From Alnus glutinosa (lineage: Eukaryota > Streptophyta > Magnoliopsida > Fagales > Betulaceae): a stretch of DNA of 64,000 nt. The stretch lies in contig NC_084892.1 of the NCBI RefSeq assembly GCF_958979055.1, positions 4,233,501 through 4,297,500 of the forward strand, given 5' to 3'. The notes below the pieces were generated by a model. The model worked only from the letters and a program-made list of their open reading frames with translations. It was not told where the DNA came from and ran no database searches. Of the stretch, positions 44,622 to 54,853 are shown in pieces. The stretch's first letter is position 1, and every line of letters starts with the position of its first letter. Made by a program: the position numbers and the translations under genes.

Positions 44622-46647
44622 TAAGGTTGTACCGCAATTATTTGTAATTTGCGATCTGCAGATACGAATGCATTTTGTTGTTTAAAATCAAAATGACGTC
44701 ATTTTGAATTTGATATAGGTTATATTTACATTATCTTAGGTTTTTTGTTTTTTTAATAATCTCTCATATCTCACATTTACTCACTCACTTCATGTCATAA
44801 CGCCGTTAGAGCCCAAAGCCACTATCTTCTTCCTATTGCCTTGCGGTCTCTGATTACCCATCAGCTTAATCATACCAAAGCGTGTATGGGCATTATGATT
44901 TTAATATTATAAGGCTCATAATTAACTTCATTTTAAGTCAGCTTTTGGAATATCTCCATGTTCTTTTAGATAAATAGCTATGTTTGTGTTATTCACTACT
45001 AGTCTTTAGGGGTGTACAAACGGTTATAACCGGCGGTTATTGGCTAAAACCGCTAACCGCCTAGTGGTTATTGAATTTTACCAACAGTAACTGCTAACCA
45101 CCTAGGCGGATGCAGTTATTTTTATAATCGCTGGTTAGCGGTTATTGTCTCAATAACCGGCGGTTTTAAAACCGCTTTTCAACTTGAATTTTGGGCCGAT
45201 TTTGGACCAATTTTGGGCTGGTTTTGGGCCTATTTTGGGCAGATTTTTATTTTTCAAAAAAGAATTTAATACTTTTTAGACTTTTTGCCTTTTGGTATAA
45301 AATTAACAAACCTAAATAACAATCCAAAATATTTATTAAAAAAAATACAAATCCAAAATACAAACAAATAGCCACATAACCAAATGACCAAATCCAAAAA
45401 CCTAAAATATTCAGTTCATCAGATTCTTCCAGGAAGCAAAAATGACTCCTTACTTCAATCTCAAGCTCCACTGGATCCTCATATCTACAGCCAAATATTT
45501 CGTAAGGCACATTTCAAGAAGCTTATTGAAAATATACAGTTCTAGAATCAAAGACTCAAGCTCCCTATGCACAAGCATAGAAATATGCACAAAAATAATT
45601 AAAGTAAAAATGGCTAATGGGCTAAAGGCTAATATCTGGACCCCAGATGCAGTAACTACAGCTGCAACAATGGCAGACCAAAAAAAGAAAAAAAAAACAA
45701 AAAAAAACTGCTGCAACCGATCTGTCGATGGATAACAGAAAATCATCTGATAAAATAGAAAGAAGCATTAAAATTTTAAAAGAATGCTCACCTGAAACCG
45801 AGAATCCAAAGGCGGTGACGCAGTGAGAGAGAACGGCTGGAGAACGACGGAGACGAAAGGCGGCGAAAGGTAGTGAGACTGAGAGAGAACGGCTGGAGAT
45901 TGGATAGTGGATGAAATTGAAAGTTTCAACTTTCAAACCCTAGGTCCCTAACGGCGCAAGGCTGAAGTGCTGAACTTGTTGAGTGAAAAATGAAAATGTG
46001 AAATACTGATTAGTGATTCGAATACCAAAGTTAAACGGCGTCGTTTTGGTATTTTTAAATACCAAAACGACGCCAGCCAGTCCATCCTCTCGCAAGTCGC
46101 ACTGGAGTTTTATTATTTTTTATATATTTTAATTTTTAATATATATAATATATTTTAAATTTTTATAATATATATAGGAAAGCGGTTAGCAGTTATAAGC
46201 GGTTAACGATTTCAAAACGGTTATAACCGCTCCGTTTGTACACCCCTACTAGTCTTGTTGTGCAACAGGTGTTCTAAATGGTTTAGTTTGTTGTATTGTT
46301 TTCTCATGTCACACAAGGACAAAAAAAAAAAAGACAAAAGTAATGTGAAATTAATATATTTTTAAAATATTAGGGCTTTTAAAAAAATAAAAATAAAACA
46401 TGCACAAAACACTAAAAATATGCCCAAATTATTTTTCAAAATCTTTTAAAATATGCCTTAATAGAGATCATAAGAAGGTCTCAAAGACTAAAATAGGCAC
46501 ATCACCTGATATGTGGATATCAGATAATAACTGCGCAGATTTGGATAGTTATCGCATGAAACGGATACGGATGCAGATATCTAAAAGTAATGACTTTATC
46601 ATGCGGATGCAATATTGCAAATAATCATATCTGCATATACAACCTTA
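44622..46647. mobile_element. hAT-type MITE, split by a second hAT element
   Basis: Ends TAAGGTTGTACCGCAATTAT and, inverted, TAAGGTTGTATATGCAGATA. The inner parts match the MITE at 43716-44351. A separate hAT element lies at 45007-46248 inside it. No clear 8-base flank was found, so the exact limits are approximate. Confidence 0.6.
45007..46248. mobile_element. Non-autonomous hAT element nested in an older MITE, 1242 bp
   Basis: Inverted ends TAGGGGTGTACAAACGG with subterminal CGGTTATAACCG words, flanked by CTAGTCTT at 44999-45006 and 46249-46256 (8 bases, exact). The interior lacks transposase but includes sequence unlike the ends (45260-45980) that resembles host promoter or leader sequence. 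ACGGCGTCGTTTTGG and its inverse form a hairpin near 46035-46070. Confidence 0.9.
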
Positions 46648-46835
46648 GCTATAATATATACTTAGCAAAACTGTGTAACACATTTGATTCCTGAATTGGA
46701 ATATGAATATAGTTCAAATTAAAAGATTCTAAATTCCTTGAGCTACAGTTCCATGTTTGCATATATAACGTTTACTACCGCAACTATAATGTTTTCATAA
46801 CAATAGTAGGCCTGTTTGTGGCATCCACACTCGCC

Positions 46836-46909
46836 ATGGCCGGAATGGACCATGTATAGATGGGGTGGAGTTGCTTTCCAGGAAGGCTAAAGTTGTTAGA
46901 ACAGAAATT
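46836..46909 (+). pseudogene. DUF247 first-exon relic
   Basis: Matches the first exon of the genes at 48099 and 54854 (ATGGCCGGAATGGA.CATGT) with the same upstream block. It has an in-frame TAG at codon 8 and loses the match after AGTTGTTAGAACAGAA. No second exon follows before the next gene. Confidence 0.85.
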
Positions 46910-48035
46910 CCCAACTATAATGTTGGGAATTAAGAAGCAAATTTTAGTTCAATGCGTATCAATTAATCTCTCGTACTTTCGTGTATCACGTTTAACTCCA
47001 ACTGTCTGACTTAGAACGAAATGCAAATAGTTTTATCTTTTGCCTTTTTTCAGGAGAAGATAAGTAGCTCAACAAAAGTTTATTCCAAATGGTTAATAGC
47101 CAGGCATTTTTACAAAAGTATTGTTTATACTTGGCTTCACACAACGATAAAATAATAAAAGTAAACTAAGTACGGTTTTATTGGGATAAAAAGCTTTATA
47201 CCAAACTTGTAACGTTTTAGGGAATATTCTTTCATGTTGCCGCAGTATATGTGATTATTTACACTATTTATGGCCGTATCTGTAAAATGTGAATATCACT
47301 TTTAAATATATATCTGTATCCGTATTATGTTTTTACTCATCGTATCCACGCGGTTATTATCTGTCATTTGCATATTAGATAATGGGTCTTTTAGGCATTC
47401 TTTGAGTCTCTATTATGGTCTGGTTTAAACGGTTTTGAAAATAATTTAGGCAGATTTTTAGTGTTTTGTACTTGTTTTAATTTTTTTAAGTCATAATTTT
47501 TTGAAAATATATTGATTTCATATTACTTTTGTCTTTTTACTCAAGTATTACACGAGAAAGCAATACAACCTACCAAATCAATGTAAACATAACCTATAAG
47601 GGCAAAAAAGACAAAAGTAATGTAAAATCAATATATTTTTAAAACATTAGGGCTTCAAAAAAAAAATTAAAACATGCACAAAACACTAAAAATAGGCCCA
47701 AATTATTTTCAAAATCTTTTAAAATATGCCTAAATAGAGATCATTAGAAGGTCTCAAAGACTAAAATAGGCACATTCAAATATCGGACAATAACCGCGTG
47801 GATGTGGATAGTAAGTACATGAAGCAGATACGGATAATGCAAATATTTAAAAGTGATAATTATATTATGCGGATGCAGATATTGAAAATAATTGCATTTG
47901 CATGCACAACTCTATAATATAAACTTAGCAAAATTGTGTAACACCTACATTTGATTCCTAGCCTGAATTGGTATATGATCAATATAGTTCAAATTAAAAG
48001 ATCCTAAATTCCTTGAGCTATAGTTTCCATGACTG
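46910..48035. repeat. DUF247-2 upstream region with a third hAT-type MITE copy
   Basis: Positions 46925-47220 match 54230-54530, the flank of the third gene. About 47235-47915 is a copy of the foldback MITE of 43716-44351, with worn ends. No coding frame is supported. Confidence 0.65.
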
Positions 48036-48044
48036 CATATATAA
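48036..48044 (+). promoter_or_regulatory. TATA box of DUF247-2
   Basis: CATATATAA, 55-63 bases before the ATG at 48099. The same word, in the same context (TCTGCATATATAA), precedes the third gene and the relic at 46836. Confidence 0.5.
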
Positions 48045-48098
48045 TTAACGTTCACTCATAACAATATCAGTAGACCTTTTGTGGCATCCACACTCGCC

Positions 48099-51000
48099 AT
48101 GGCCGGATTGGAGCATGTTATATCTGTGGAGGAGTTGCTTTCGAGGAAGGTTAAAGTTGTTAGAACAGATCAAGCTGGTGAAACAAGCAGAGGCAATGTC
48201 CAACCTCAAGCTGGTGAAACAAGCAGAGGCAATGTCCAACCTATCATTGCCGCTGATAATCAAGAGACCCAAAGGTATGTTAGAATATATTTTTATATAA
48301 TTGTGATCGATTATTCAATTCTTTGTGATTTCATTATCTTATTTAGGGTGCGTCTGAGATTGCAATTTTATATAAAAAAAAGTACGATTTTAAACTAAAT
48401 CGCAGAAAATGAATCGTTTGAAAACTACGGTTTTAAAAAATTGCGATTTGAAAACGCAGAAAACTTTCAAATCGCAGGCAATGATGTGCTTTTTTAAAAA
48501 CGCAAAATTTTAAAAGGCTAACCTGCAATTTTAAAGGCCAAACTACGATTTTGCCAAACGCTTAACTATGTTTTTAAAAATTAATTTTTCAAATAGCACA
48601 TTTTAAAATCGCATTTTTTTAAATTTCAAATCCAAACGGACCCTTATATTGTATTCACCTACCACATTTTTTTTATAAATTAATAAAAATCATTGGTATT
48701 GTAAACATAATCAAGAAATAAAAGCATAATGTAACCTTTAGAATTTTAACCTATGAATGCATGTTATAGACCGAATAACGTAATTATTGTGTTTTTCAAT
48801 TTCTTTATTCCCTTTAATTTTCTTTACTTCTATGAATTTCTTCGTAGTATCAAAGCTATACATTAACACTAGTTTTCAACCCAATGAATTTCAATTTTTA
48901 TTTTTCTTCATTTTTTCCTCTCATTATTTTATCTGTGGTTTTACTTGGTATCAGAAAACAAAACGGTATATCAGAGTCCATTTTTGTGGCCTAGCTATCG
49001 TGATTATTGTGTGGTGATGCTCATTTTCTATTCATTTTCATCAGTAAAAGAAGAGTTTTGTGTGCGTCATGTTGCACGATTTTGCTTCATTCAGTCTTGT
49101 ATTTGATTGAAGCCTGTCGTATCGATCCAATTAGTGAGAGCTTGGATCTTTTGTTGTATCGATCCAAAGTGCAATTCCTAATTCACACACATAGGGGAGA
49201 AAGCTGATGTGTGCCCTTATAGTCGCATAGTTGTTGCCAATTTTTTTTTTTTTTAATTATTATTATTATTATTTCAAAAAAAAAAAAAACCTTGAAAAAA
49301 CTTTCGGTGAGAAAAAAAAAAAACCCAAGTGACCAATTTTTCGGCCTTTTGTTGGCCCAATTATTTGGCATTTATTGGTATTGTTTGACGACCCAAGCCC
49401 AATTTTCAGTCCAAATTGGTCCTCATATTTGGCTCATAGTTGGTCCTCATATTTGGTCCATAGTTAATTCTGTTTAAGATATTTGGCCCATTTTTATAAC
49501 CTATTGTTGTTAAATGCCCATCTTGATCATGATTTCGGACTGGCATCAGCTCAAGTGAATTTTAACCTATCATCTTTGGCTTCTGCCGCTGACTGTTGCC
49601 ACATTAAGCCAAAAAAAAAAAAACCAATCTTTTCAAACTCAAATTCTACCTTGAGTTTGAAGGATGTTAGAATATATTTTAATATAATTGTAATTGATAA
49701 TCAAATCCTTGTGATTTTTTTTTTAATAGATCAAATCCTTGTGAATTGATTACCTATAAATATGGATCATTGGTATTGTTAACCTTATCAAGAAATAAGA
49801 ACACAATATAGTGTAATTAGAACAAAAAAAAAAAAAAAAAAAAAAATAGAAGAAGAAGAAGAGAAGAAAAGAGATCACAATATAGTGCTTAAGGCTTTAA
49901 CTTATTAATGTAGATTATAAACCGAATTAACCACTGTGTGCTTCTCTTTCTCTTTATTCCGTGTAGGCTGTAATTATTGTGTGTTTCTCTTTCTTTAATC
50001 CCTTTAATTAATTTCCTTTACGACGTTTATGAATTTGTTCAAGTTCGAGTATTGAAGTCGGCCATGTGATAGAGAAAGCCAGTCCCATGGAGCAGAGGTT
50101 GAAGCGATTAGAGATGGCAGGAGATCAAGCAGAAAAAACTGGACCAAAGATACGGAAGGTTACGTTTTTGCTGCGAGATAACAAAGATGTAGCCAAGTAT
50201 TTTGAGCCAAGGGTGGTGTCTCTCGGTCCTATCCATCACGGGAACCCAAAGTACGATATAGGAGAGGAGTACAAGCTTGTATTGGCAAACAAGTTCGTCA
50301 AGGAGTGTGGGAAGGGTAAGAAAGCTGAAAGTTTGTACGCCGAAATTAAGGAGAAAATCAAGCAACTGAGGGAGTACTTCGATGAGGAGGTGAATAAGAA
50401 GTATGAGGACGATCAGGACCTCGCTTGGATTCTGTTCGTGGACGGGTGTGCAGTATTACAATTCATACACTGCGCAGTTCATGAAGAAAAATTCAAAGAT
50501 ATGAAAATAAAAAACGATCTAGTGGCGTTTGGGAAAGAGGATTTGTTCTTGTTAGAGAATCAACTTCCTTATCAACTCCTCGAGGATTTGATGGAGTGGA
50601 GCGAGAATAAAGAGGGATTGAAGTGTTCGATCGACCGTTTCATTGATACGCATGCAGATTGCGAGGATAAAGAGACCAGCATACGTATAGAAAAGTCGGC
50701 CCATCTTCTCGATCGTCTGCGAACAAGACTCCTTCGTGATCCGAAAATCAAAAGCAACGACCAAAATATGAGTGGGGGCCCAAAAGGGCCAGATAGTTGG
50801 CAATCGTATCGCAACATACAGGAACTTAGAGCAGCAGGAATCCAATTGAAGCCTAGTAAAAGTAGTTCCTTGGCAGACGTATCTTTTAAAGACCAATTCA
50901 CTTTCTACCCCGGATACATTTATCTTCCTCCAATAACAGTAGACGACTCAACTGGGCCAAAGTTCTTGAACTTGATAGCCTATGAGATGTGTCCAGATTT

Positions 51001-51355
51001 CGACAATGACTTCGGCGTCACCTCTTACATATCCTTCCTTGATTCGCTCATTGATCATCCCGACGACGTGAAGGAGCTTAGGAAAGCGCACGTACTCAAC
51101 AACTTCCTCGGTAGCGACAAGGAAGTGTCTCAGCTCTTCAATGACATAGCCACTGACTTGGTGCCTAACCCCAACACATATGCCCATGTCAAAACGCAAA
51201 TTCAGAATTGCTACGCCACTAAGTGGAAGACCTGGATAGCTCATTTCATTCACAACCATTTCAGCAGCCCCTGGACAATCGTGGGTTTCACTGCAGCAGT
51301 ATTATTATTTCTTCTAACTGCCACCCAGACTTGGTACACAGTCTTCTCCCCCTGA
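48099..51355 (+). CDS. DUF247 (UPF0481) protein, two exons
   Basis: Exon 1 is 48099-48274 and exon 2 is 50044-51355. The GT (48275) to AG (50043) junction joins AG+T in frame and gives 495 residues, the same as the intronless neighbour. Exon 1 encodes MAGLEHVISVEELLSRKVKV and a tandem 12-residue repeat, QAGETSRGNVQP twice. Exon 2 carries the DUF247 body: LRDNKDVAKYFEPRVVSLGP, IHHG at 122-125, WILFVDGCAVLQFI, LFLLENQLPYQLL, ITVDDSTGPKFLNLIAYEM and VTSYISFLDSLI. It ends with a membrane segment (WTIVGFTAAVLLFLLTATQ) and TVFSP. DUF247 proteins are membrane proteins of mostly unknown function. The first ATG is chosen because the third gene shares it. The 1769-base intron is retroelement-derived. 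Confidence 0.88.
48278..50041 (+). mobile_element. Copia-like non-autonomous LTR element forming the DUF247-2 intron
   Basis: Two direct repeats begin TGTTAGAATATATTTT, about 48278-48844 (with a MITE inside) and 49665-50041, the second ending TTTGTTCA. TAGTATCAAAGC (48845) or TGGTATCAG (48946) could be the tRNA primer site. The short interior has no gag or pol. It is old and worn, judging from the divergence of its repeats. The same element fills the intron of the third DUF247 gene, so it predates that duplication. Confidence 0.7.
48346..48643. mobile_element. PIF/Harbinger-type MITE in the DUF247-2 intron, 298 bp
   Basis: Ends GGGTGCGTCTGAGATTGCAA and, inverted, GGGTCCGTTTGGATTTGAAA, flanked by TTA on both sides. 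Absent from the corresponding intron of the third gene, so it is younger than the gene duplication. Confidence 0.75.
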
Positions 51356-52157
51356 CCCCTGAGATCACAAAAAGGCCGGTACTCAAAACTTGTTTGTTTT
51401 TATCTCCAAATAAAACTACCCCCTTTGATCTATCTCCCCTGTCCCGCTCCTATATATCGCTCAGAAAAAAAGTACATCCAGATCCATGGGGTTCCATTCA
51501 ATTATTTTCTTTTGCTTTAGTGTTTGCATGTAAAAGAAGTCGGAGTGAATGTGTCTTATACTTTAATTGATGTAATATGTATACATGGAAATTATGGAAT
51601 GAGATAAACATGGATATTGTTAAGTGTTAACTGTGTTGTCCATAGCTAATTAAGTTTAAGTATGAATATTTCATACAATATATCCCGTACTTAATTATGA
51701 TTTAGTTCTGCAATTTAAGCAGATCACAATATATAGACATTTGCAAATGGTTGAATTTTTGTCTTGAGCTGTCGTGACTCATGGAGAAGTGTTGATCATC
51801 TCTAAGTTATGCATGGTCGCACCACCCCCTGCTTTGATGAGAACTTCTCACATCTCACAATTATAGGTAGCAGGAAATTGCAGAGAAATCCCCGCTCTAT
51901 CACCAAATTGAGTCAAAAGAGAGGCTCTATCGGTTTAGAACATTAATATATCCACCAAGAAAGTTCCTTGCCATTGCAAGTCACACTTACAACCAAAGTT
52001 GAGCAACCCTCGTAGCTGCAAATTAAAGTTTTCTTCCAAACCAATAGCAATCTCCACAAAAGCACATAAACAAAATGCATGGCATTTAGTTTTCTAATCA
52101 ATAGCATTCAAAAGTAGAAATCCAATGTACAAAATGGCGATTTGATACACACAACGT
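51356..52157. repeat. DUF247-2 3' flank, duplicated at 57424-58220
   Basis: Parallel to 57424-58220, including sequence that in the second copy leads into the methyltransferase gene. Here the match stops after GATACACACAAC and the methyltransferase is absent. Confidence 0.85.
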
Positions 52158-52285
52158 CTACAAAAATACTCACAATTGGACGCGTGTCTACAGTACCGGT
52201 TACTGTAGACACGCGTCCAATTTGACACGTGTCTTATGAGACACATGTCAAACCACCACCATTTGAACTGTAGTGGTGGCGATGA
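52158..52285. mobile_element. CACTA-like MITE fragment
   Basis: Shares the palindromic GTGTCTACAGTACCGGTTAC core with the MITE at 36220-36472 and ends near CTGTAGTGG. Its left terminus is unclear. It lies where the duplicated flank breaks off. Confidence 0.5.
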
Positions 52286-53264
52286 TCCCAACTTTCTTTT
52301 CTTTTCTTTTTTTAAGTTCTTTTTTTTTTATTATTGTTTTTAAATTTTTATTATATTTTGTAATTTTTTTGTATAGAATTTTTAGTGCTTTTATTTTTAA
52401 TGAGCACATGACCACGTGTCACCCCATCCATTAGTCACATGGATTTCCGTCAATTTTATATGGATGGAAATTAAACGGAAGTATTATCTCTGTTTTTTTG
52501 TCATAAACAATAAATTATCTACAATATGAATTGAAATTGAGGTGGACAACAATAAAATTGTTAAACCACGGGCACTAAAAAGGTATCCAACCTTTAATTT
52601 ACATACCCTTTCGTCCAGATAGCCATGTGTAACCATACCTCTTAAGGCTTGAGGCCAACCATACCCCTTAAGGCTTGAGCCCTAAGAAACCATTTCCTCA
52701 AGGCTTAAGGGGTGACAGAATTACTCCCTAATTAAAGGCTTAAGATGGAGGTTGGGAGGTGGTTTGGTCACTCCCCTCAAATGTTTTGTGGTAGCCAACC
52801 CACTCTTAGTCAAGCCAATCTAAATGGGATGATCAAACCACCCCTTCCACCTAGGCCGGGGTTGTTCCATCACCGCTTTCAACTTTTCTTCTTCTTATTT
52901 TTTATTTTTACTAGTCCATCTGACAACTGAGGGGGTGTTTCGGCCACATCCCTCAACTCCTTTTTTTTTTTTTGGGTCATTTTTTTACATGTCCATATGA
53001 GAACTTCCATCATAAAACAATCTAAACATTAAATGTAGGTTACATGTGCTATTTCCGTCCATTTCAAAATATGCAAATCTAAACAGTTCTTTAGCTGCAC
53101 AATTGTAATATGAGAGAATTAAGTGTCATAAATGGTAGCTTGGGGTGTAATAACCGTGTAAATTAAATGCATGTAATAGGGGTGCCATTTTTATATTTTT
53201 CCGTATTTTTGGAAGATTAATAGTGTTTTTTGAGATAAAGAAAGAACCAGAAAAAGGTAATACT

Positions 53265-53297
<33 letters not shown>

Positions 53298-53559
53298 CAG
53301 GTTTTAACTACATGAGTTTTTCGAAACGGTGAAATAGATCCTTCGTTGGTTTCCCGTCCAAAAAGTTGTGACACATGCATGTCATAGTTGTGACATATGT
53401 TATCTAGACCCATGTATATGGGACCCACATACATGGGTCCTACATTTTATGTATTTTGGTGTAGGATTAATGTAGGATAATGTGATGTAGAAAAATCATT
53501 TTCCATTTTTATTATGGATGACACATGTCATAATTTGATAGATGTTGATCTGGAATTTG
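52286..53559. other. Intergenic, no gene seen
   Basis: Short repeats of CCTTAAGGCTTGAGG at about 52640-52740, a T run at 53270-53298, and a hairpin ACCCATGTATATGGGACCCACATACATGGGT region near 53409. Positions 53290-53400 resemble 34290-34340 in inverse. Confidence 0.5.
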
Positions 53560-54066
53560 ACGGTTTTAGTAAAATGATTTGGACGAAAGGGTTATTTATT
53601 TATTATTATTACATAAGAAGAATTTCATTGATCAATAATCTTCCACTTATTCCGCAAGTACAATATACATGTTGGATGATAGGGGGCAATACTCCACCTA
53701 GACTTTATCTAACAATTGAGAAAGAACAAATTTTGTCATACAATGAGCCGCCTTATTTGCATCCCTTTTAACATGTTGAAAACTATGAGAAGCTAAGCTA
53801 GGAAAAATGAACTTTATATCATAGTTTAATTGTCCACAGCCACTCTCACAAGAGCCCTCCTTTTTCAACTCTAAAATGACACTCAGGGAGTCACCTTGAA
53901 AGAGCACATGTTGATAACCTATCACGCAAACCAGCTGGGCAGCATGCCAAACAGTTACTGTTTCTGCGGTGAGAGGATCTTCAATGTAGGGAAAAATCTT
54001 GGAGAGAGTTGCCACAAAAGCTCCACTATCATCACAAATGACAAAAGTTTCGCTTGTTGAGTGCAT
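53560..54066 (-). mobile_element. LINE fragment, ORF2 RNase H domain
   Basis: The minus-strand frame 54066-53698 encodes an RNase H-like domain of the plant LINE type (RVT_3): DDSGAFVATLSKIF, AETVTVWHAAQLV, LFQGDSLSVILELKK and HVKRDANKAAHCMTKF. A LINE-like tail with AATAATAATAAATAAATAA follows at lower coordinates. The rest of ORF2 is missing, so it is 5' truncated. Confidence 0.75.
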
Positions 54067-54765
54067 AGACCTATTTATTATTTTTGCATACCTTCATGTC
54101 ATAGGAAGTTTTTTTTTTTTTTTATATATAAAATCATAGACTGATTTTACAAATTTTTTTTTTCCTGAATATTAATAATAATGAATGACCTATTGTAAAT
54201 TTTACATACTTCACTACTTGCATGTTGGAAAGAAGCAAATTTTACTTCAATGCGTATCAATTAATCTCTCGTACTTGCGTGTGTCACGTTTAATTCCAAC
54301 TGTCTGAATTAATTAGAACGAAATGCATATAATTTGGTATTTTACCTTTTTTTCAGGAGAAGATAAGTACCTCAACAAAAAGTGTATTCTTTAGGATGGA
54401 ATATTTTCAATAGAAGGTAAGTACCTCAACGCGTTAACAATAGCCAGGCATTTTTATAAAAGTATTGTTTATATATATATATATATACTTGCCTTCACAG
54501 TTCACACAATGATAAAATAATAAAAGTAAACTAAATACGGATAGTAATTGCATGAAGCGGATACGGACCGATGCAGATATCTAAAAGTGATAAGCACATT
54601 ATGCAGATGCAGATATTGTAAATAATCGCATCTGCATGTGCAACCCATTAATATATACTTAGCAAAACTGTGCAACACATTTGATTCCTTGCCTGAATTG
54701 GTATTCGATCAATATAGTTCAAATTAAAAGATTCTAAAGTCCTTGAGCTACGGTTTCCATGTCTG
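54067..54765. repeat. DUF247-3 upstream region
   Basis: Positions 54230-54530 match 46925-47170, and 54540-54650 match one end of the foldback hAT-type MITE. A T run lies at 54110-54123. No gene is seen. Confidence 0.6.
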
Positions 54766-54774
54766 CATATATAA
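54766..54774 (+). promoter_or_regulatory. TATA box of DUF247-3
   Basis: CATATATAA, about 80 bases before the ATG at 54854, conserved with the second gene and the relic. Confidence 0.5.
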
Positions 54775-54853
54775 CGTTTAGTACGTACTCCAACTATAAC
54801 GTTTTCATAACAATATATATATAGTAGATCTGTTTGTCGCATCCACACTCGCC

